The notes: generated by a model from the sequence alone, not told the origin. DNA of 64,000 nucleotides from Tepidimicrobium xylanilyticum (GCF_900106765.1 NZ_FNNG01000010.1:1-64000), one strand, 5' to 3'; counted from the first letter of the stretch, positions 1 through 8,110 are shown. Program-made: numbers and translations.

Positions 1-790
1 TAGCTACATTACAGAACCTGTATTTAAAGCCATAGTACAAGGATATTTTAATTAAGTCTTCAGTGGCTTCTTTTTCATTTCTACATACAAATCTTTTTAC
101 TGCTTGTTTCATATTGTCATAAACTATTTCCCTATGAACACCCCCAATGTGATTAAAACACTTTACATGAATATCTAAGAAATTCTCCATCTTTTGATTA
201 TGGTAAAGCCTTGCATAATGGTATGAACCTTTTGCAGTTGTGAAAAGTCCCATGTTTAAGGTAGTATTTTTCCCATTAATGGTAAGCTTAACTTCACCCC
301 AATCAAATTCTAATACTTCTCCTAAAGTATATTCTTGCCTAACATATGCTTCTTTTTGTTCATAAGTTTCTTTTATGTAGTTGCAGACTGTTGTATATCC
401 AATATCATATCCCTTATCTATTAAGGCTTCATGTACGTCTATCTTTTTCATTAGTTGCTTAGCTCTTCCCAGCTCTTTATTTCTTTCATTTAGCAAGATA
501 AGCTTATCTATCTCTTCCATTACCTCATCTGTTAATTTTACTTTTTTCCTGTTACTAGTATCATATTTAGGTTTAGATGCCATTTCTTCAATTAAAAGAA
601 GTATTTCAGCTTTATTTCTTTCTTCGCCTTTTGCTAATTCTTGCAATCTTTCATTTTTAGATTGAAATTCCTTAATGTATTTTTGTACTGTGGTTCTTGA
701 AATACCAAGCTCTTTACTTATTGCCCTTTGTGACTTATTTTCTCTGAAATATTTTAGTAATATTTCTGCTTTCTGGTCCAGTGTTATCAC
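1..790 (-). CDS. istA: IS21-family transposase IstA, N-terminal part (cut by left window edge)
   Basis: The frame is open for 263 codons from a GTG start at 790 to the window edge, so the C-terminal part is missing. A Shine-Dalgarno GGGGGAG lies about 7 bases upstream. The protein begins with a helix-turn-helix (residues ~10-40, with SQRAISKELGISRTTVQKY), then a charged linker, then the start of a DDE integrase core: the first Asp is in LEFDWGEV and the second in VYDNMKQAVK. This order is typical of IstA, which cuts and joins IS21 ends together with the ATPase IstB; IstB is expected further left and cannot be seen. No frameshift or stop occurs in the visible part, so the copy may be intact. 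Family assignment is from motif order and the repeated terminal sequence next to it. Confidence 0.88.
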   Translation of the reverse strand, partial: MITLDQKAEILLKYFRENKSQRAISKELGISRTTVQKYIKEFQSKNERLQELAKGEERNKAEILLLIEEMASKPKYDTSNRKKVKLTDEVMEEIDKLILLNERNKELGRAKQLMKKIDVHEALIDKGYDIGYTTVCNYIKETYEQKEAYVRQEYTLGEVLEFDWGEVKLTINGKNTTLNMGLFTTAKGSYHYARLYHNQKMENFLDIHVKCFNHIGGVHREIVYDNMKQAVKRFVCRNEKEATEDLIKISLYYGFKYRFCNVA

Positions 791-838
791 CTTCCATCTC
801 CCCCTAAAAAACATTCATAGGGGTATTATATTTTAAAG

Positions 839-875
839 GTGGACCAGTTTTCAACTGAAATGGTGGACCACTTTT
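839..875. repeat. IS21-type terminal direct repeats (GTGGACCA-YTTTT, two copies)
   Basis: GTGGACCAGTTTT (839-851) and GTGGACCACTTTT (863-875) are direct repeats spaced 24 bases apart, just upstream of istA. IS21 elements carry multiple such copies at their ends as transposase binding sites. The outer copy probably lies at the element boundary, since acetyltransferase-like sequence starts about a dozen bases beyond. The exact end and target duplication cannot be fixed without the other end. Confidence 0.7.
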
Positions 876-887
876 AGATTAACATAA

Positions 888-1120
888 ACAAAAGATGAAT
901 ATCGTGGTAGAGGTTTAGGTAAAAAGTTATTATTTGAAGCGGAAAGAATAGGTATGGATAACGGGTGTACAAAAGCCTTCCTAACTACTATGAATTTCCA
1001 ATAAAAACCATTTATTTCAAATATGGGAATAGAGTGGTTTATGTTCAAAAGGAATACCCTATAATAAATGAGAAGTATTACATGGAAAAGACATTAAATT
1101 ACAGACAAAACATAAAGTAG
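888..1120 (+). pseudogene. C-terminal remnant of a GNAT N-acetyltransferase
   Basis: Translation from 894 gives DEYRGRGLGKKLLFEAERI, the acetyl-CoA binding motif A (R/Q-x-x-G-x-G/A) of GNAT acetyltransferases, followed by a TTMNFQ strand. The frame then hits a stop and continues one base out of phase as YGNRVVYVQKEYPIINEKYY to a TAG at 1118-1120. The N-terminal half is absent because the IS21 end abuts it. It therefore looks interrupted by the insertion and also carries a single-base frameshift. The substrate cannot be inferred. Confidence 0.75.
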
Positions 1121-1224
1121 AAAATCTGCACTCTTGCATTATAGAAAAATAATTCACATTATTGATATTATATGTATCAAAAGATTATAATCAAATCTAT
1201 TAACAAGTTTTGAGATTTGTGAAA

Positions 1225-1268
1225 AAGAAAGGACATATTTTGTATATAATATGTTCCTTTCTTTTGTT
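1225..1268 (+). terminator. Intrinsic terminator after the GNAT remnant
   Basis: A long stem pairs GAAAGGACATATT with AATATGTTCCTTTC (one bulged base) around a short AT loop, followed by CTTTTGTTTTT. Confidence 0.7.
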
Positions 1269-1282
1269 TTTCAATATTTTTT

Positions 1283-1320
1283 AAACTAGGTCATGATAAA
1301 GTTATCTCCTAGTTTTTTTC
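1283..1320 (+). terminator. Second intrinsic terminator
   Basis: AAACTAGG (1283-1290) pairs with CCTAGTTT (1308-1315), followed by a run of T. It lies in tandem behind the hairpin at 1225-1268 and insulates the reductase gene from upstream transcription. Confidence 0.75.
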
Positions 1321-1358
1321 ATCTATTATAGACAGCAAATCAAAGAACCCTGATAGAG

Positions 1359-1387
1359 TTGAAAACAACAAGTCTATCTGATAAAAT
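1359..1387 (+). promoter_or_regulatory. Predicted sigma-A promoter of the flavoreductase gene
   Basis: TTGAAA and TAAAAT are separated by 17 bases, about 70 bases upstream of the TTG start at 1457. Confidence 0.5.
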
Positions 1388-1456
1388 AATAACAAAGATT
1401 GGCATGGGGGAGAATTTTGTAAGGAATTTAAAATATTTATAAAGGGGTGATTAGCC

Positions 1457-3418
1457 TTGAAAAGAAATTTATTGTTTCCCCTGACATGTATAGCATTAAT
1501 AATAGCAATACTTATTCTTCAATTTCCCTTATTACCATCACTAGGAGTTAAAAGTGAAAAAAGGTATAGGCCTGGTACATATAAAGCAAAGGGTATTGGA
1601 AGAGATGGAGATGTGGTTGTAGAAGTTACTTTTACATCCGATAGGATTAAATCGGTTAAAGTAGTAGAACATCATGATTTGGCAGGGATCGGTGATTTGG
1701 CAGTAGAAGAGATTCCTAAGAGGATTGTATCAGAGCAGAGTATAGCGGTAGATGTCATAAGTGGTGCTACCTTTACAAGTACTGCTATTTTGAGAGCAGT
1801 TGAAGATTGTGTAAGACAGGCGGGTGGAAATTTAGATACTTTAATAAAGAGAAAAACTGATGATAAACCTCCCGAAGTTGAAGTGCTAGAATACGATATA
1901 GTAGTTGTTGGAGCAGGTGCAGCTGGAACTGCTGCTGCATTAGCTGCAAGCGAGAGGAATGATAGCGTATTATTACTAGAAAAAACAGCTAGACCAATGG
2001 GTGCTAGTGTATTTGCAGGAGGGTTGTTTGCTGCTGATAGCTCTTTGCAGAAAAAAGCAGGAAAAACGGTAGATAAGAAATGGCTTTTTGACCAGTATAT
2101 GAAGGCTTCATCTGGATATATGAATTCTATATTAGTCCGCACAATAATTGAAGAATCGGGTAAAACGGTAGATTGGTTGATTGAAAATGGATGTGAATTG
2201 AATTTAGTTGATGCAGGGACCGGAGGAAGTTATGCTCATGTAGGTATGCCAGCTACTCTTCATGGCTATAAAGAGGGAGGAAGAGTTGCAATTGAAAAAT
2301 TAATAGAATCCTTCAAAAAGAATGGTGGCCATGTGATGTTTTCAACTCCTGCTAAAGAGCTTATGAAAGATAGCGAAGGAAATATTAAAGGGATTGTAGC
2401 TGAGAAGGAAGACGGAACTATACTTGAGATATATGCTAAAGCTGTAATATTGGCTACTGGAGGATTTGGTGGAAATGAAGAGATGATGAAAAAATATTTT
2501 GGAGACAAATATACATTAGGTGAAATTACACAGAATGTTGGTGACGGCATTAGGATGGCTTGGGATGTTGGTGCAGATGAATATGGAACTTCCACTGCTC
2601 AGTATTTTTGGCAGAAATTTACACAAAGTGATGTAAAGGCATTAACCAATGTTCTAGGTTATGATTATATGTCCCTTACAGATTTTACATTTTATCCTCA
2701 TTTGAGAGTAAATACATTAGGTCAACGTTTTTCTGATGAAACAATGGCCAGCAACTTTGTAATTCACGGAGCACAAATTCATATGCAACCTAATCAGACG
2801 GAATTCATAATTTTAGATACCAGTGTATTAAAGCAAATTGCAGAAAAGGGATATGCTTCTGTAGAGGAGCATTATGGAATATGGAAGGACAATCGCCAGT
2901 TTTTTATGGAATTTAATATGCCAACGGACACAGATGAGTTGATCAAATGGGAAAATACTCCAATAGATTATACTCCCCTTCTTGATGCTGCAGTAGGGAC
3001 TGGTGTAGTATTTAAAGGGAATACATTAAAAGAATTAGCTAAAAATATGGGTGTAGATGCTAATAGGTTTATTGAAAGTGTCAATCAATATAACAAAGCT
3101 ATAGAAGAGGGTATAGATAATATGTTTTTTGCAGATACGGAACGTCTAATCCCTGTAGTAGAAGGACCATTCTATGCTGTTAAATATGTTGCACGCAATC
3201 TGGGTACCCTTGGTGGTGTGAGAATCAATGAAAAGATAGAAGCTATGGATAAAAACGGGAAGCCTATTCCTGGTCTATATGTTGCAGGAGCTGATGCAGG
3301 AGGAATGTATGGTAAATCATATGTGGATTTTGAAGGTGGAACCTTGGGTTTTGCATATACATCGGGCAGACTAGCAGGGATAAATTCAGCTGAATATGTT
3401 AAAAATTCAAAGCAATAG
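1457..3418 (+). CDS. Membrane-anchored FMN-binding/FAD-dependent reductase (fumarate/urocanate reductase family)
   Basis: The 653-residue protein starts at TTG, 6 bases after AAAGGGGTGA. Residues 1-26 form an uncleaved signal anchor, so the enzyme faces outward. Residues ~40-115 are an FMN-binding domain with the flavinylation motif D-V-I-S-G-A-T (residues 99-105), in which Thr105 would carry covalent FMN attached by an ApbE-type transferase; no apbE is in the window. From about residue 145 a flavoprotein domain begins with the dinucleotide motif VVGAGAAGTAAAL and ends with GGTLGFAYTSGRLAG, as in flavocytochrome c fumarate reductases. There is no haem CxxCH motif. Such enzymes reduce fumarate, urocanate or related enoates using electrons from membrane flavin carriers. 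The gene is monocistronic, so the acceptor cannot be named. Confidence 0.85.
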   Translation: MKRNLLFPLTCIALIIAILILQFPLLPSLGVKSEKRYRPGTYKAKGIGRDGDVVVEVTFTSDRIKSVKVVEHHDLAGIGDLAVEEIPKRIVSEQSIAVDVISGATFTSTAILRAVEDCVRQAGGNLDTLIKRKTDDKPPEVEVLEYDIVVVGAGAAGTAAALAASERNDSVLLLEKTARPMGASVFAGGLFAADSSLQKKAGKTVDKKWLFDQYMKASSGYMNSILVRTIIEESGKTVDWLIENGCELNLVDAGTGGSYAHVGMPATLHGYKEGGRVAIEKLIESFKKNGGHVMFSTPAKELMKDSEGNIKGIVAEKEDGTILEIYAKAVILATGGFGGNEEMMKKYFGDKYTLGEITQNVGDGIRMAWDVGADEYGTSTAQYFWQKFTQSDVKALTNVLGYDYMSLTDFTFYPHLRVNTLGQRFSDETMASNFVIHGAQIHMQPNQTEFIILDTSVLKQIAEKGYASVEEHYGIWKDNRQFFMEFNMPTDTDELIKWENTPIDYTPLLDAAVGTGVVFKGNTLKELAKNMGVDANRFIESVNQYNKAIEEGIDNMFFADTERLIPVVEGPFYAVKYVARNLGTLGGVRINEKIEAMDKNGKPIPGLYVAGADAGGMYGKSYVDFEGGTLGFAYTSGRLAGINSAEYVKNSKQ

Positions 3419-3441
3419 CTATAGATATTAATTGAATATTT

Positions 3442-3470
3442 GGGAGACTTAAGGTCTCCTTTATCTTTTG
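3442..3470 (+). terminator. Intrinsic terminator after the flavoreductase
   Basis: GGGAGAC pairs with GGTCTCC around TTAA, followed by TTTATCTTTT. Confidence 0.8.
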
Positions 3471-3575
3471 TAAAACATATTGCCAGGTTGATTGCTTGTA
3501 GTATTACCCTGCCTATAAAATATGTTAAACTAATATGGGAATAATACTTTTACCATACAATGGGGAGATGATATT

Positions 3576-4169
3576 TTGCTTAGTGAACGATTACTAAAGG
3601 ATATAGATTTTATTGTGGAACTGGATAAGATGAAATCTGTATTAAGGCAGACTAGTTTAATTGATAATTCCAAGAGAGAAAATGATGCAGAGCATTCCTG
3701 GCATATATCCGTAATGGCTTTAGTTTTGGCTGAATATGCTAATGAGAAAATAGACATTTGTAAGGTAATAAAGATGTTATTGGTACACGATTTAGTGGAA
3801 ATTTATGCTGGAGATACTTTCTGTTATGATAAACAAGCCAATATGAATAAAAGGGAAAGGGAGTTGAAGGCAGCGGATAAGATATTTGGAATGTTGGATG
3901 AAGATAAAGGATCAGAGTTAAGAAGGCTGTGGGAGGAATTTGAAGAGATGAAAACTAAAGAGGCAATATTTGCAGCTTCTATGGATAGACTTCAGCCCTT
4001 TTTTAATAACTATTATTCTGGTGGTGGGACTTGGAAAAAATTCAATATCCCAAAAGGTGAAGTTTACAAAAGAATAGCACCATTGAAAGAAGCCTCAGAT
4101 GAATTGTGGCAAATTGCTATTAACATGATAGAAGATGCCTGTAGAAAAGGATACATTACAGATAACTGA
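3576..4169 (+). CDS. HD-domain hydrolase (YfbR/5'-deoxynucleotidase-like)
   Basis: The 197-residue soluble protein starts at TTG with GGGGAG 9 bases upstream. The metal-binding HD pattern is complete: His40 in NDAEHSWH, His71-Asp72 in LLVHDLVEIYAGD and a later Asp in AASMDRLQPF. Length and motif spacing fit the YfbR-like HD_3 group, which removes phosphate from deoxynucleoside monophosphates. The family also contains enzymes of unknown substrate, so the nucleotide role is inferred from similarity alone. It stands alone between the terminator at 3442-3470 and the convergent metNIQ operon. Confidence 0.8.
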   Translation: MLSERLLKDIDFIVELDKMKSVLRQTSLIDNSKRENDAEHSWHISVMALVLAEYANEKIDICKVIKMLLVHDLVEIYAGDTFCYDKQANMNKRERELKAADKIFGMLDEDKGSELRRLWEEFEEMKTKEAIFAASMDRLQPFFNNYYSGGGTWKKFNIPKGEVYKRIAPLKEASDELWQIAINMIEDACRKGYITDN

Positions 4170-4233
4170 CAATGGATAATTTTTAATAAAGTATAATTTA
4201 TGATACGCAATGCACAATTAAAATTCAATTTAT

Positions 4234-4317
4234 ATATTTGGGAAGATAAGCCTTGACTTATGGAATATTCTTGATGCTTCCCGAATCTTGAATAGAGGGG
4301 GAGTTCTTCCCAAATAT
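4234..4317. repeat. 84-base imperfect palindromic element between convergent genes
   Basis: The ends are exact inverted repeats: ATATTTGGGAAGA at 4234-4246 and its complement at 4305-4317, about 58 bases apart, with further GGGAAG/CTTCCC-like blocks inside. It lies in non-coding DNA together with scattered CACAATT-type words, as in small non-autonomous repeats of clostridial genomes. There is no ORF. Function is unknown; it could be a MITE-like repeat or a structured RNA. Confidence 0.4.
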
Positions 4318-4365
4318 GCTATAGGTAAAGCAACATAAAGTTCACAATTCACAACTACAAAATTA

Positions 4366-4390
4366 AAAGAGTGGCTTGGCCACTCTTTTT
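4366..4390. terminator. Bidirectional intrinsic terminator of metNIQ
   Basis: AAAAGAGTGGC and GCCACTCTTTT form a near-perfect hairpin with A and T runs on either side, directly beyond the metQ stop. Confidence 0.85.
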
Positions 4391-4393
4391 GAA

Positions 4394-5194
4394 CTAGAAA
4401 GCTGGTATTACACCGCCATTATAGTTTTCTTCTATGAACTTTCTTACTTTGTCGCTTTGTAGAGCTTTCATCAGTTTAGCAAATTTTTCTTCATTTTCTT
4501 CCCCTGTCCTTACAGCTACTATATTGGCATAAGGGGAGTCTTTATCTTCTAATATTAATGCATCCTCAGTAGGTACTAAACTAGCTTCTAAAGCATAGTT
4601 TCCATTTATAACTGCAGCGTCTACCTCATTTAATACCCTGGGAAGATAGGCAGCTTCTAGTGGAGTGAATTTTAAATTTTTTGGATTCTCAATTATATCA
4701 TTTTCAGTAGCAAGAATTCCTGCATCAGGATCTAATTTAATCAATCCGTATTTTTCTAGGAGTAGTAGAGCCCTTCCTCCATTAGTTGGGTCGTTGGGGA
4801 TGGCAATTTCACTATTATCTTCAAGTTCTTCAATGCTTAAATATTTGACCGAATATAACCCCATTGGTTCTACGTGAACTCCGCCGATGGAAATGATGTC
4901 AATATTATTCTCTTCCTTAAAATTATTCATATAAGGTTTATGTTGGAAGAAATTAGCGTCCAATTCATTTTCAGCCAATGCTAAATTTGGCTTAACATAA
5001 TCATCAAACTCTATAATCTCAAGCTCAATTCCTTCTTCTTTCAAATCATCTACGATCAATTCAACTATTTCCCTATGAGGTTTTGGAGAAACTCCTATTT
5101 TAATAACATTATCTGCGCTTTTTTTACTATTACACCCTACTAAAGTTGTTAAAATCAATATAGAGGCTATTGCAATTAATACGAATTTTTTCAT
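4394..5194 (-). CDS. metQ: Methionine ABC transporter substrate-binding lipoprotein MetQ
   Basis: This 266-residue lipoprotein has a signal peptide ending in a lipobox (LVGC, Cys21) and a NlpA/MetQ fold. Recognisable blocks are VKIGVSPKPHREIVE-like strand one, FFQHKPYMNNF and IPNDPTNGGRALLLL, which are standard in D/L-methionine binding proteins. It captures methionine outside the membrane and delivers it to MetI. It is last in the metN-metI-metQ operon, 13 bases after metI, and ends at a strong terminator. Expression should follow the SAM riboswitch upstream of metN. Confidence 0.95.
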   Translation of the reverse strand: MKKFVLIAIASILILTTLVGCNSKKSADNVIKIGVSPKPHREIVELIVDDLKEEGIELEIIEFDDYVKPNLALAENELDANFFQHKPYMNNFKEENNIDIISIGGVHVEPMGLYSVKYLSIEELEDNSEIAIPNDPTNGGRALLLLEKYGLIKLDPDAGILATENDIIENPKNLKFTPLEAAYLPRVLNEVDAAVINGNYALEASLVPTEDALILEDKDSPYANIVAVRTGEENEEKFAKLMKALQSDKVRKFIEENYNGGVIPAF

Positions 5195-5207
5195 TTTAAA
5201 TTCCTCC

Positions 5208-5849
5208 TTACTTCTTATTTATAATTGTTGATAATCTATTTCCTATAAATTGTATACCTTGAACTAACAATATGATTACAAAGACTGATGCAATCATAAT
5301 CCCTGTTTCAAATCTATATAAGCCATATCTGATGGCTAAATTCCCTAATCCGCCGCCACCGATAGCGCCTGCCATAGCGGAATAGCCTATTAGGTTAATT
5401 ATTGTCAAAGTTATTCCCAGTATCAAGGAAGGTAAGGCTTCTGGAATGAGCACCTTGAATATTATTTCAGGTATGCTTGCTCCCATAGATAGGCTGAACT
5501 CAATTATTCCCTTGTCCACTTCCTTTAGAGAAGATTCCATTATCCTAGCTACAAATGGTGCAGCTGCTATGGAAAGAGGCACGATAGTTGCAGTAGTGCC
5601 AATACTTTGTCCCACAATTAACTTGGATATGGGAAATACAATAATCATTAAAATAATAAATGGGAAGGAACGCAATATATTAATTATCCCATTTAATATT
5701 TGGTTAAGTAAAGGTTTTTCCCATATATTGCCTTTCTCCGTGATAACCAATAGTACTCCTAATGGGAAACCTATTATTAAGGAAAAAAGCGTTGAGAAAA
5801 ACACCATATATAGAGTTTCAAATAGAGCAGGAATAATTAATTCAGCCAT
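5208..5849 (-). CDS. metI: Methionine ABC transporter permease MetI
   Basis: The 213-residue integral membrane protein has about five transmembrane helices and the cytoplasmic EAA loop (SLSMGASIPEIIFKVLIPEALPS in outline) that contacts the ATPase. Length is normal for MetI. Its ATG overlaps the stop of metN by one base (TAATG), which suggests translational coupling. Together with MetN and MetQ it forms the methionine importer. Confidence 0.95.
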   Translation of the reverse strand: MAELIIPALFETLYMVFFSTLFSLIIGFPLGVLLVITEKGNIWEKPLLNQILNGIINILRSFPFIILMIIVFPISKLIVGQSIGTTATIVPLSIAAAPFVARIMESSLKEVDKGIIEFSLSMGASIPEIIFKVLIPEALPSLILGITLTIINLIGYSAMAGAIGGGGLGNLAIRYGLYRFETGIMIASVFVIILLVQGIQFIGNRLSTIINKK

Positions 5850-6853
5850 TATATCACCTCCACGCCTACATCTTTACTTTTAAGAAATGCTATTGCATTA
5901 ACTATTTCTTCATCGCTTCCTGAAAGTTCTAGTATTAAATATCCAGCACTTGTGCTCATCAGTTGATTAATATTACCGGATAATATGTTTACATGGATAT
6001 TAAATTTTTTGACCATTTGTGAGACAATAGGCTTTTTTGCACTTTTCCCTAAATAGCTTAATCTGATGAGAGTGCCATCATAATTTTCTGGCTTTATCAA
6101 GCCGTTATCATCATTTGGATTCAAACTGGAGATGAAGGATTTAGCAGTCTTAGTTTTTGGATTTTTGAATAATTCTTCTACAGTATTCATTTCTATTATC
6201 CTACCATCTTCAATAATGGCTACTCGATCGCAAATATCTTTTATAACCTCCATCTGGTGAGTTATTAGTATAATGGTAACATTTAGCTCTTTCCTTATTC
6301 TGTTAAGCAATTCCAGTATGGACTTGGTGGTTTTAGGATCTAGTGCTGATGTTCCTTCATCGCTTAATAGTATTTTAGGATTATTGGCCAAAGCTCTTGC
6401 AATGGCGACTCTCTGCTTTTGCCCACCACTTAACTGAGAAGGATAAGCATCCCTTTTATCGGAAAGTCCTACATATTCAAGCAATGTATTTACTCTATCG
6501 TCAATCACCTTTTTTGGAAGCCTTTCAAGTTCTAAGGGGAATGCAACATTTTTATATACAGTTTTTTGGTTTAATAAATTAAAATGTTGGAATATCATCG
6601 CCATATCTTTTCTAGATTTTCTCAAAGCCTTCTTGTCAAGAGAGGTAATGTCTATTCCATCGATGTATATTTTGCCACTAGTGGGCTCTTCCAATCTATT
6701 GATGCATCGGATTAGAGTAGACTTTCCTGCACCACTTAAACCGATGATTCCGAATATTTCACCTTCATTTATTTGAAGGCTTATATCCCTTAAAGCCCAG
6801 ATTTTTTCACCTGAAGTTTCGAAACTTTTGGATAGCTTTTCTATTCGAATCAA
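5849..6853 (-). CDS. metN: Methionine ABC transporter ATP-binding protein MetN
   Basis: The 334-residue protein starts at TTG (6851-6853) behind AAGGGGG. It shows Walker A (GLSGAGKST), the signature LSGGQKQR, Walker B with the catalytic Glu (ILLSDEGTSALD) and the switch His (LITHQ). The D-E-A-T-S seen in most homologues is D-E-G-T-S here, a conservative change outside the catalytic pair. Residues ~260-334 form the NIL (ACT-like) domain, which binds methionine and inhibits transport when the cell is full. It is first in the operon, about 120 bases downstream of the SAM riboswitch. Confidence 0.95.
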   Translation of the reverse strand: MIRIEKLSKSFETSGEKIWALRDISLQINEGEIFGIIGLSGAGKSTLIRCINRLEEPTSGKIYIDGIDITSLDKKALRKSRKDMAMIFQHFNLLNQKTVYKNVAFPLELERLPKKVIDDRVNTLLEYVGLSDKRDAYPSQLSGGQKQRVAIARALANNPKILLSDEGTSALDPKTTKSILELLNRIRKELNVTIILITHQMEVIKDICDRVAIIEDGRIIEMNTVEELFKNPKTKTAKSFISSLNPNDDNGLIKPENYDGTLIRLSYLGKSAKKPIVSQMVKKFNIHVNILSGNINQLMSTSAGYLILELSGSDEEIVNAIAFLKSKDVGVEVI

Positions 6854-6904
6854 TGAGAGTCCCCCTTACATTATGTGATGTCATAAAGAATGTACATTCT
6901 ATTT

Positions 6905-6935
6905 AATAAAAAAACCTCTATGAAAGATAGAGGTT
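6905..6935 (-). terminator. Second (distal) terminator of the metN leader
   Basis: On the minus strand ACCTCTAT pairs with ATAGAGGT, followed by seven T. It lies between the riboswitch terminator and the metN start. Confidence 0.8.
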
Positions 6936-6937
6936 AA

Positions 6938-6967
6938 GTAAAAAACCTCTTTACAAGAAAGAGGTCT
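6938..6967 (-). terminator. First terminator, expression platform of the SAM riboswitch
   Basis: On the minus strand CCTCTTT pairs with AAAGAGG around CTTGT, followed by TTTTTT. It directly follows the aptamer; the 3' part of helix P1 (GATAAGAAAGAG) could pair with its strand to act as antiterminator. Confidence 0.85.
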
Positions 6968-6971
6968 AATA

Positions 6972-7078
6972 CTCTTTCTTATCTTTCGGTATAACACATA
7001 CCGCTGGATTTAGCACCTTGTGTACACAGGTTGCCGGGTTTCACTGGGCCAGATCCCTCCACCACTCTTGATAAGAGC
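6972..7078 (-). promoter_or_regulatory. SAM-I (S-box) riboswitch
   Basis: The minus strand carries the S-box core: CTCTTATC opening P1, AGAGTGGTGGAGGGA, then CTGGCCC, GTGAAACCCGGCAACC and the closing GATAAGA. High S-adenosylmethionine should favour the terminator and switch off metNIQ. Assignment rests on the conserved core sequence and on the methionine transport genes behind it. Confidence 0.95.
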
Positions 7079-7104
7079 ATGTTATTAACTTTTATTTAAA
7101 ACCA

Positions 7105-7133
7105 ATTCTAATACTTAATTCTATATTTGTCAA
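7105..7133 (-). promoter_or_regulatory. Sigma-A promoter of the metNIQ leader
   Basis: On the minus strand a consensus TTGACA is followed after 17 bases by TAGAAT, about 25 bases upstream of the riboswitch. Confidence 0.8.
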
Positions 7134-7195
7134 CATCTTTTTTTATAAAATTTAATTTAATTTAATATAAGGAATAATTAATGACAAATTATTCC

Positions 7196-7459
7196 TTATA
7201 CTAGCTTATCTTGTATAATTTGGTGGACTTCCTCAGGTGTTTTACCTCTAGCTTCAACAATTGGAACTGGGGGAATTTGACCAGTAGAATCGCTACTTGA
7301 TAAAACATCTATTCCAGACACAACTATTGCTTTATACTCATCAGAAGTAATGTGTTCTAAATTGGAATTCTTATAAAGGGTATAAACGTCATAGCCTAAA
7401 CTTTTTAAATGCTCAATAAAAGGTGTTAATGTATTTTCAACTACAATTTTATCTTTCAT
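7196..7459 (-). CDS. YkuS-family (UPF0180) small protein
   Basis: The 87-residue protein starts at ATG 7457-7459, preceded by ATGGAGGTGAAAAT; a longer in-frame start lacks a ribosome site. It begins IVVENTLTPFIEHLKSLGYDVYTL and has a central VVSGID block and a C-terminal GKTPEEVHQIIQDKL helix, the UPF0180/YkuS pattern. Homologues also start with K-I-A-V-E-N and carry a similar tail. The biochemical role of the family is unknown. It is divergent from the coat genes that start at 7596. Confidence 0.75.
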   Translation of the reverse strand: MKDKIVVENTLTPFIEHLKSLGYDVYTLYKNSNLEHITSDEYKAIVVSGIDVLSSSDSTGQIPPVPIVEARGKTPEEVHQIIQDKLV

Positions 7460-7595
7460 ATTTTCACCTCCATTTAAAATTATTATGTTCTTAAGTCTAC
7501 TATAATATTTATATTTTTTTTCCATGAATAAATAAAAAGCCCACAAGCCAGAATATTAAATGAAATTAAAATAATTTAAAGAAAGGAGTAACAAT

Positions 7596-7805
7596 ATGAC
7601 CCTTCAAAATCCTATTAATATGGGAAATATAAACCAATTAGAGTTGCAAAATTTAAGGGAAATTATAGGAGTTCATCAGAACATGGTTTCTAAATATGAT
7701 TTCTATTCCAACCAATGCCACGACCCTCAGCTTAAACAATTGTTTAAAAAATCTAGTCAAGATGCGCAGACTACCGTTACTAATTTCATAAATTCATTAA
7801 AATAG
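7596..7805 (+). CDS. Small CotF-like spore coat protein
   Basis: This 69-residue protein is largely helical and Gln/Asn-rich, with the block CHDPQLKQLFKKSSQDAQ that resembles the ferritin-like helix of Coat F domain proteins. GAAAGGAG precedes the ATG. It sits 11 bases before a second coat-like gene and just upstream of a germinant-receptor operon, which supports a sporulation role. It is a short member of the family, so the specific coat layer cannot be given. Confidence 0.7.
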   Translation: MTLQNPINMGNINQLELQNLREIIGVHQNMVSKYDFYSNQCHDPQLKQLFKKSSQDAQTTVTNFINSLK

Positions 7806-7816
7806 GAGGGAATGAA

Positions 7817-8074
7817 ATGCAAGAACGAGATATGGTCAATGATGCTATTACTACTACTAAAGCAAGCATAGAAATGTATAATAAAGCCATAACAGAATGT
7901 GCTAATCAGCAGTTAAGAAGCACATTACAACAGTTGAGGAATGAAGCTGAGCAACTACAATACCAGTTATTCCAGATAGCAGAACAAAAAGGTTATTATA
8001 AGCCTGCACCTCCGGCTAATTCAAATGATGTTCAGCAGGTAAAATCAGGTCTTACTGGTGGAGGAATGAAATAA
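7817..8074 (+). CDS. CotF-like spore coat protein
   Basis: The 85-residue protein follows 11 bases after its neighbour and has AGGAGG before ATG. It opens with ERDMVNDAITTTKASIEMYN, then a helical Gln-rich segment ending QIAEQKGYYKPAPPA, typical of Coat F domains, and a Gly-rich tail. The two genes together resemble the paired short coat F proteins of clostridia. A terminator follows directly. Confidence 0.78.
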   Translation: MQERDMVNDAITTTKASIEMYNKAITECANQQLRSTLQQLRNEAEQLQYQLFQIAEQKGYYKPAPPANSNDVQQVKSGLTGGGMK

Positions 8075-8077
8075 TTC

Positions 8078-8107
8078 CCAAATAGCCCTTTCGGGCTATT
8101 TCTATTT
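8078..8107 (+). terminator. Intrinsic terminator of the coat gene pair
   Basis: AAATAGCCC pairs with GGGCTATTT around TTTC, followed by CTATTT. Confidence 0.85.
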
Positions 8108-8110
8108 GTA

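Noticed and set aside
851-1048. 65-codon minus-strand frame next to the IS21 end
   Set aside because: It crosses the IS boundary and is antisense to the GNAT remnant, so not a real gene.
1672-2142. 156-codon open frame on the minus strand inside the flavoreductase gene
   Set aside because: It is antisense to a clear FMN/FAD coding region, has no ribosome site, and its composition mirrors the opposite strand.
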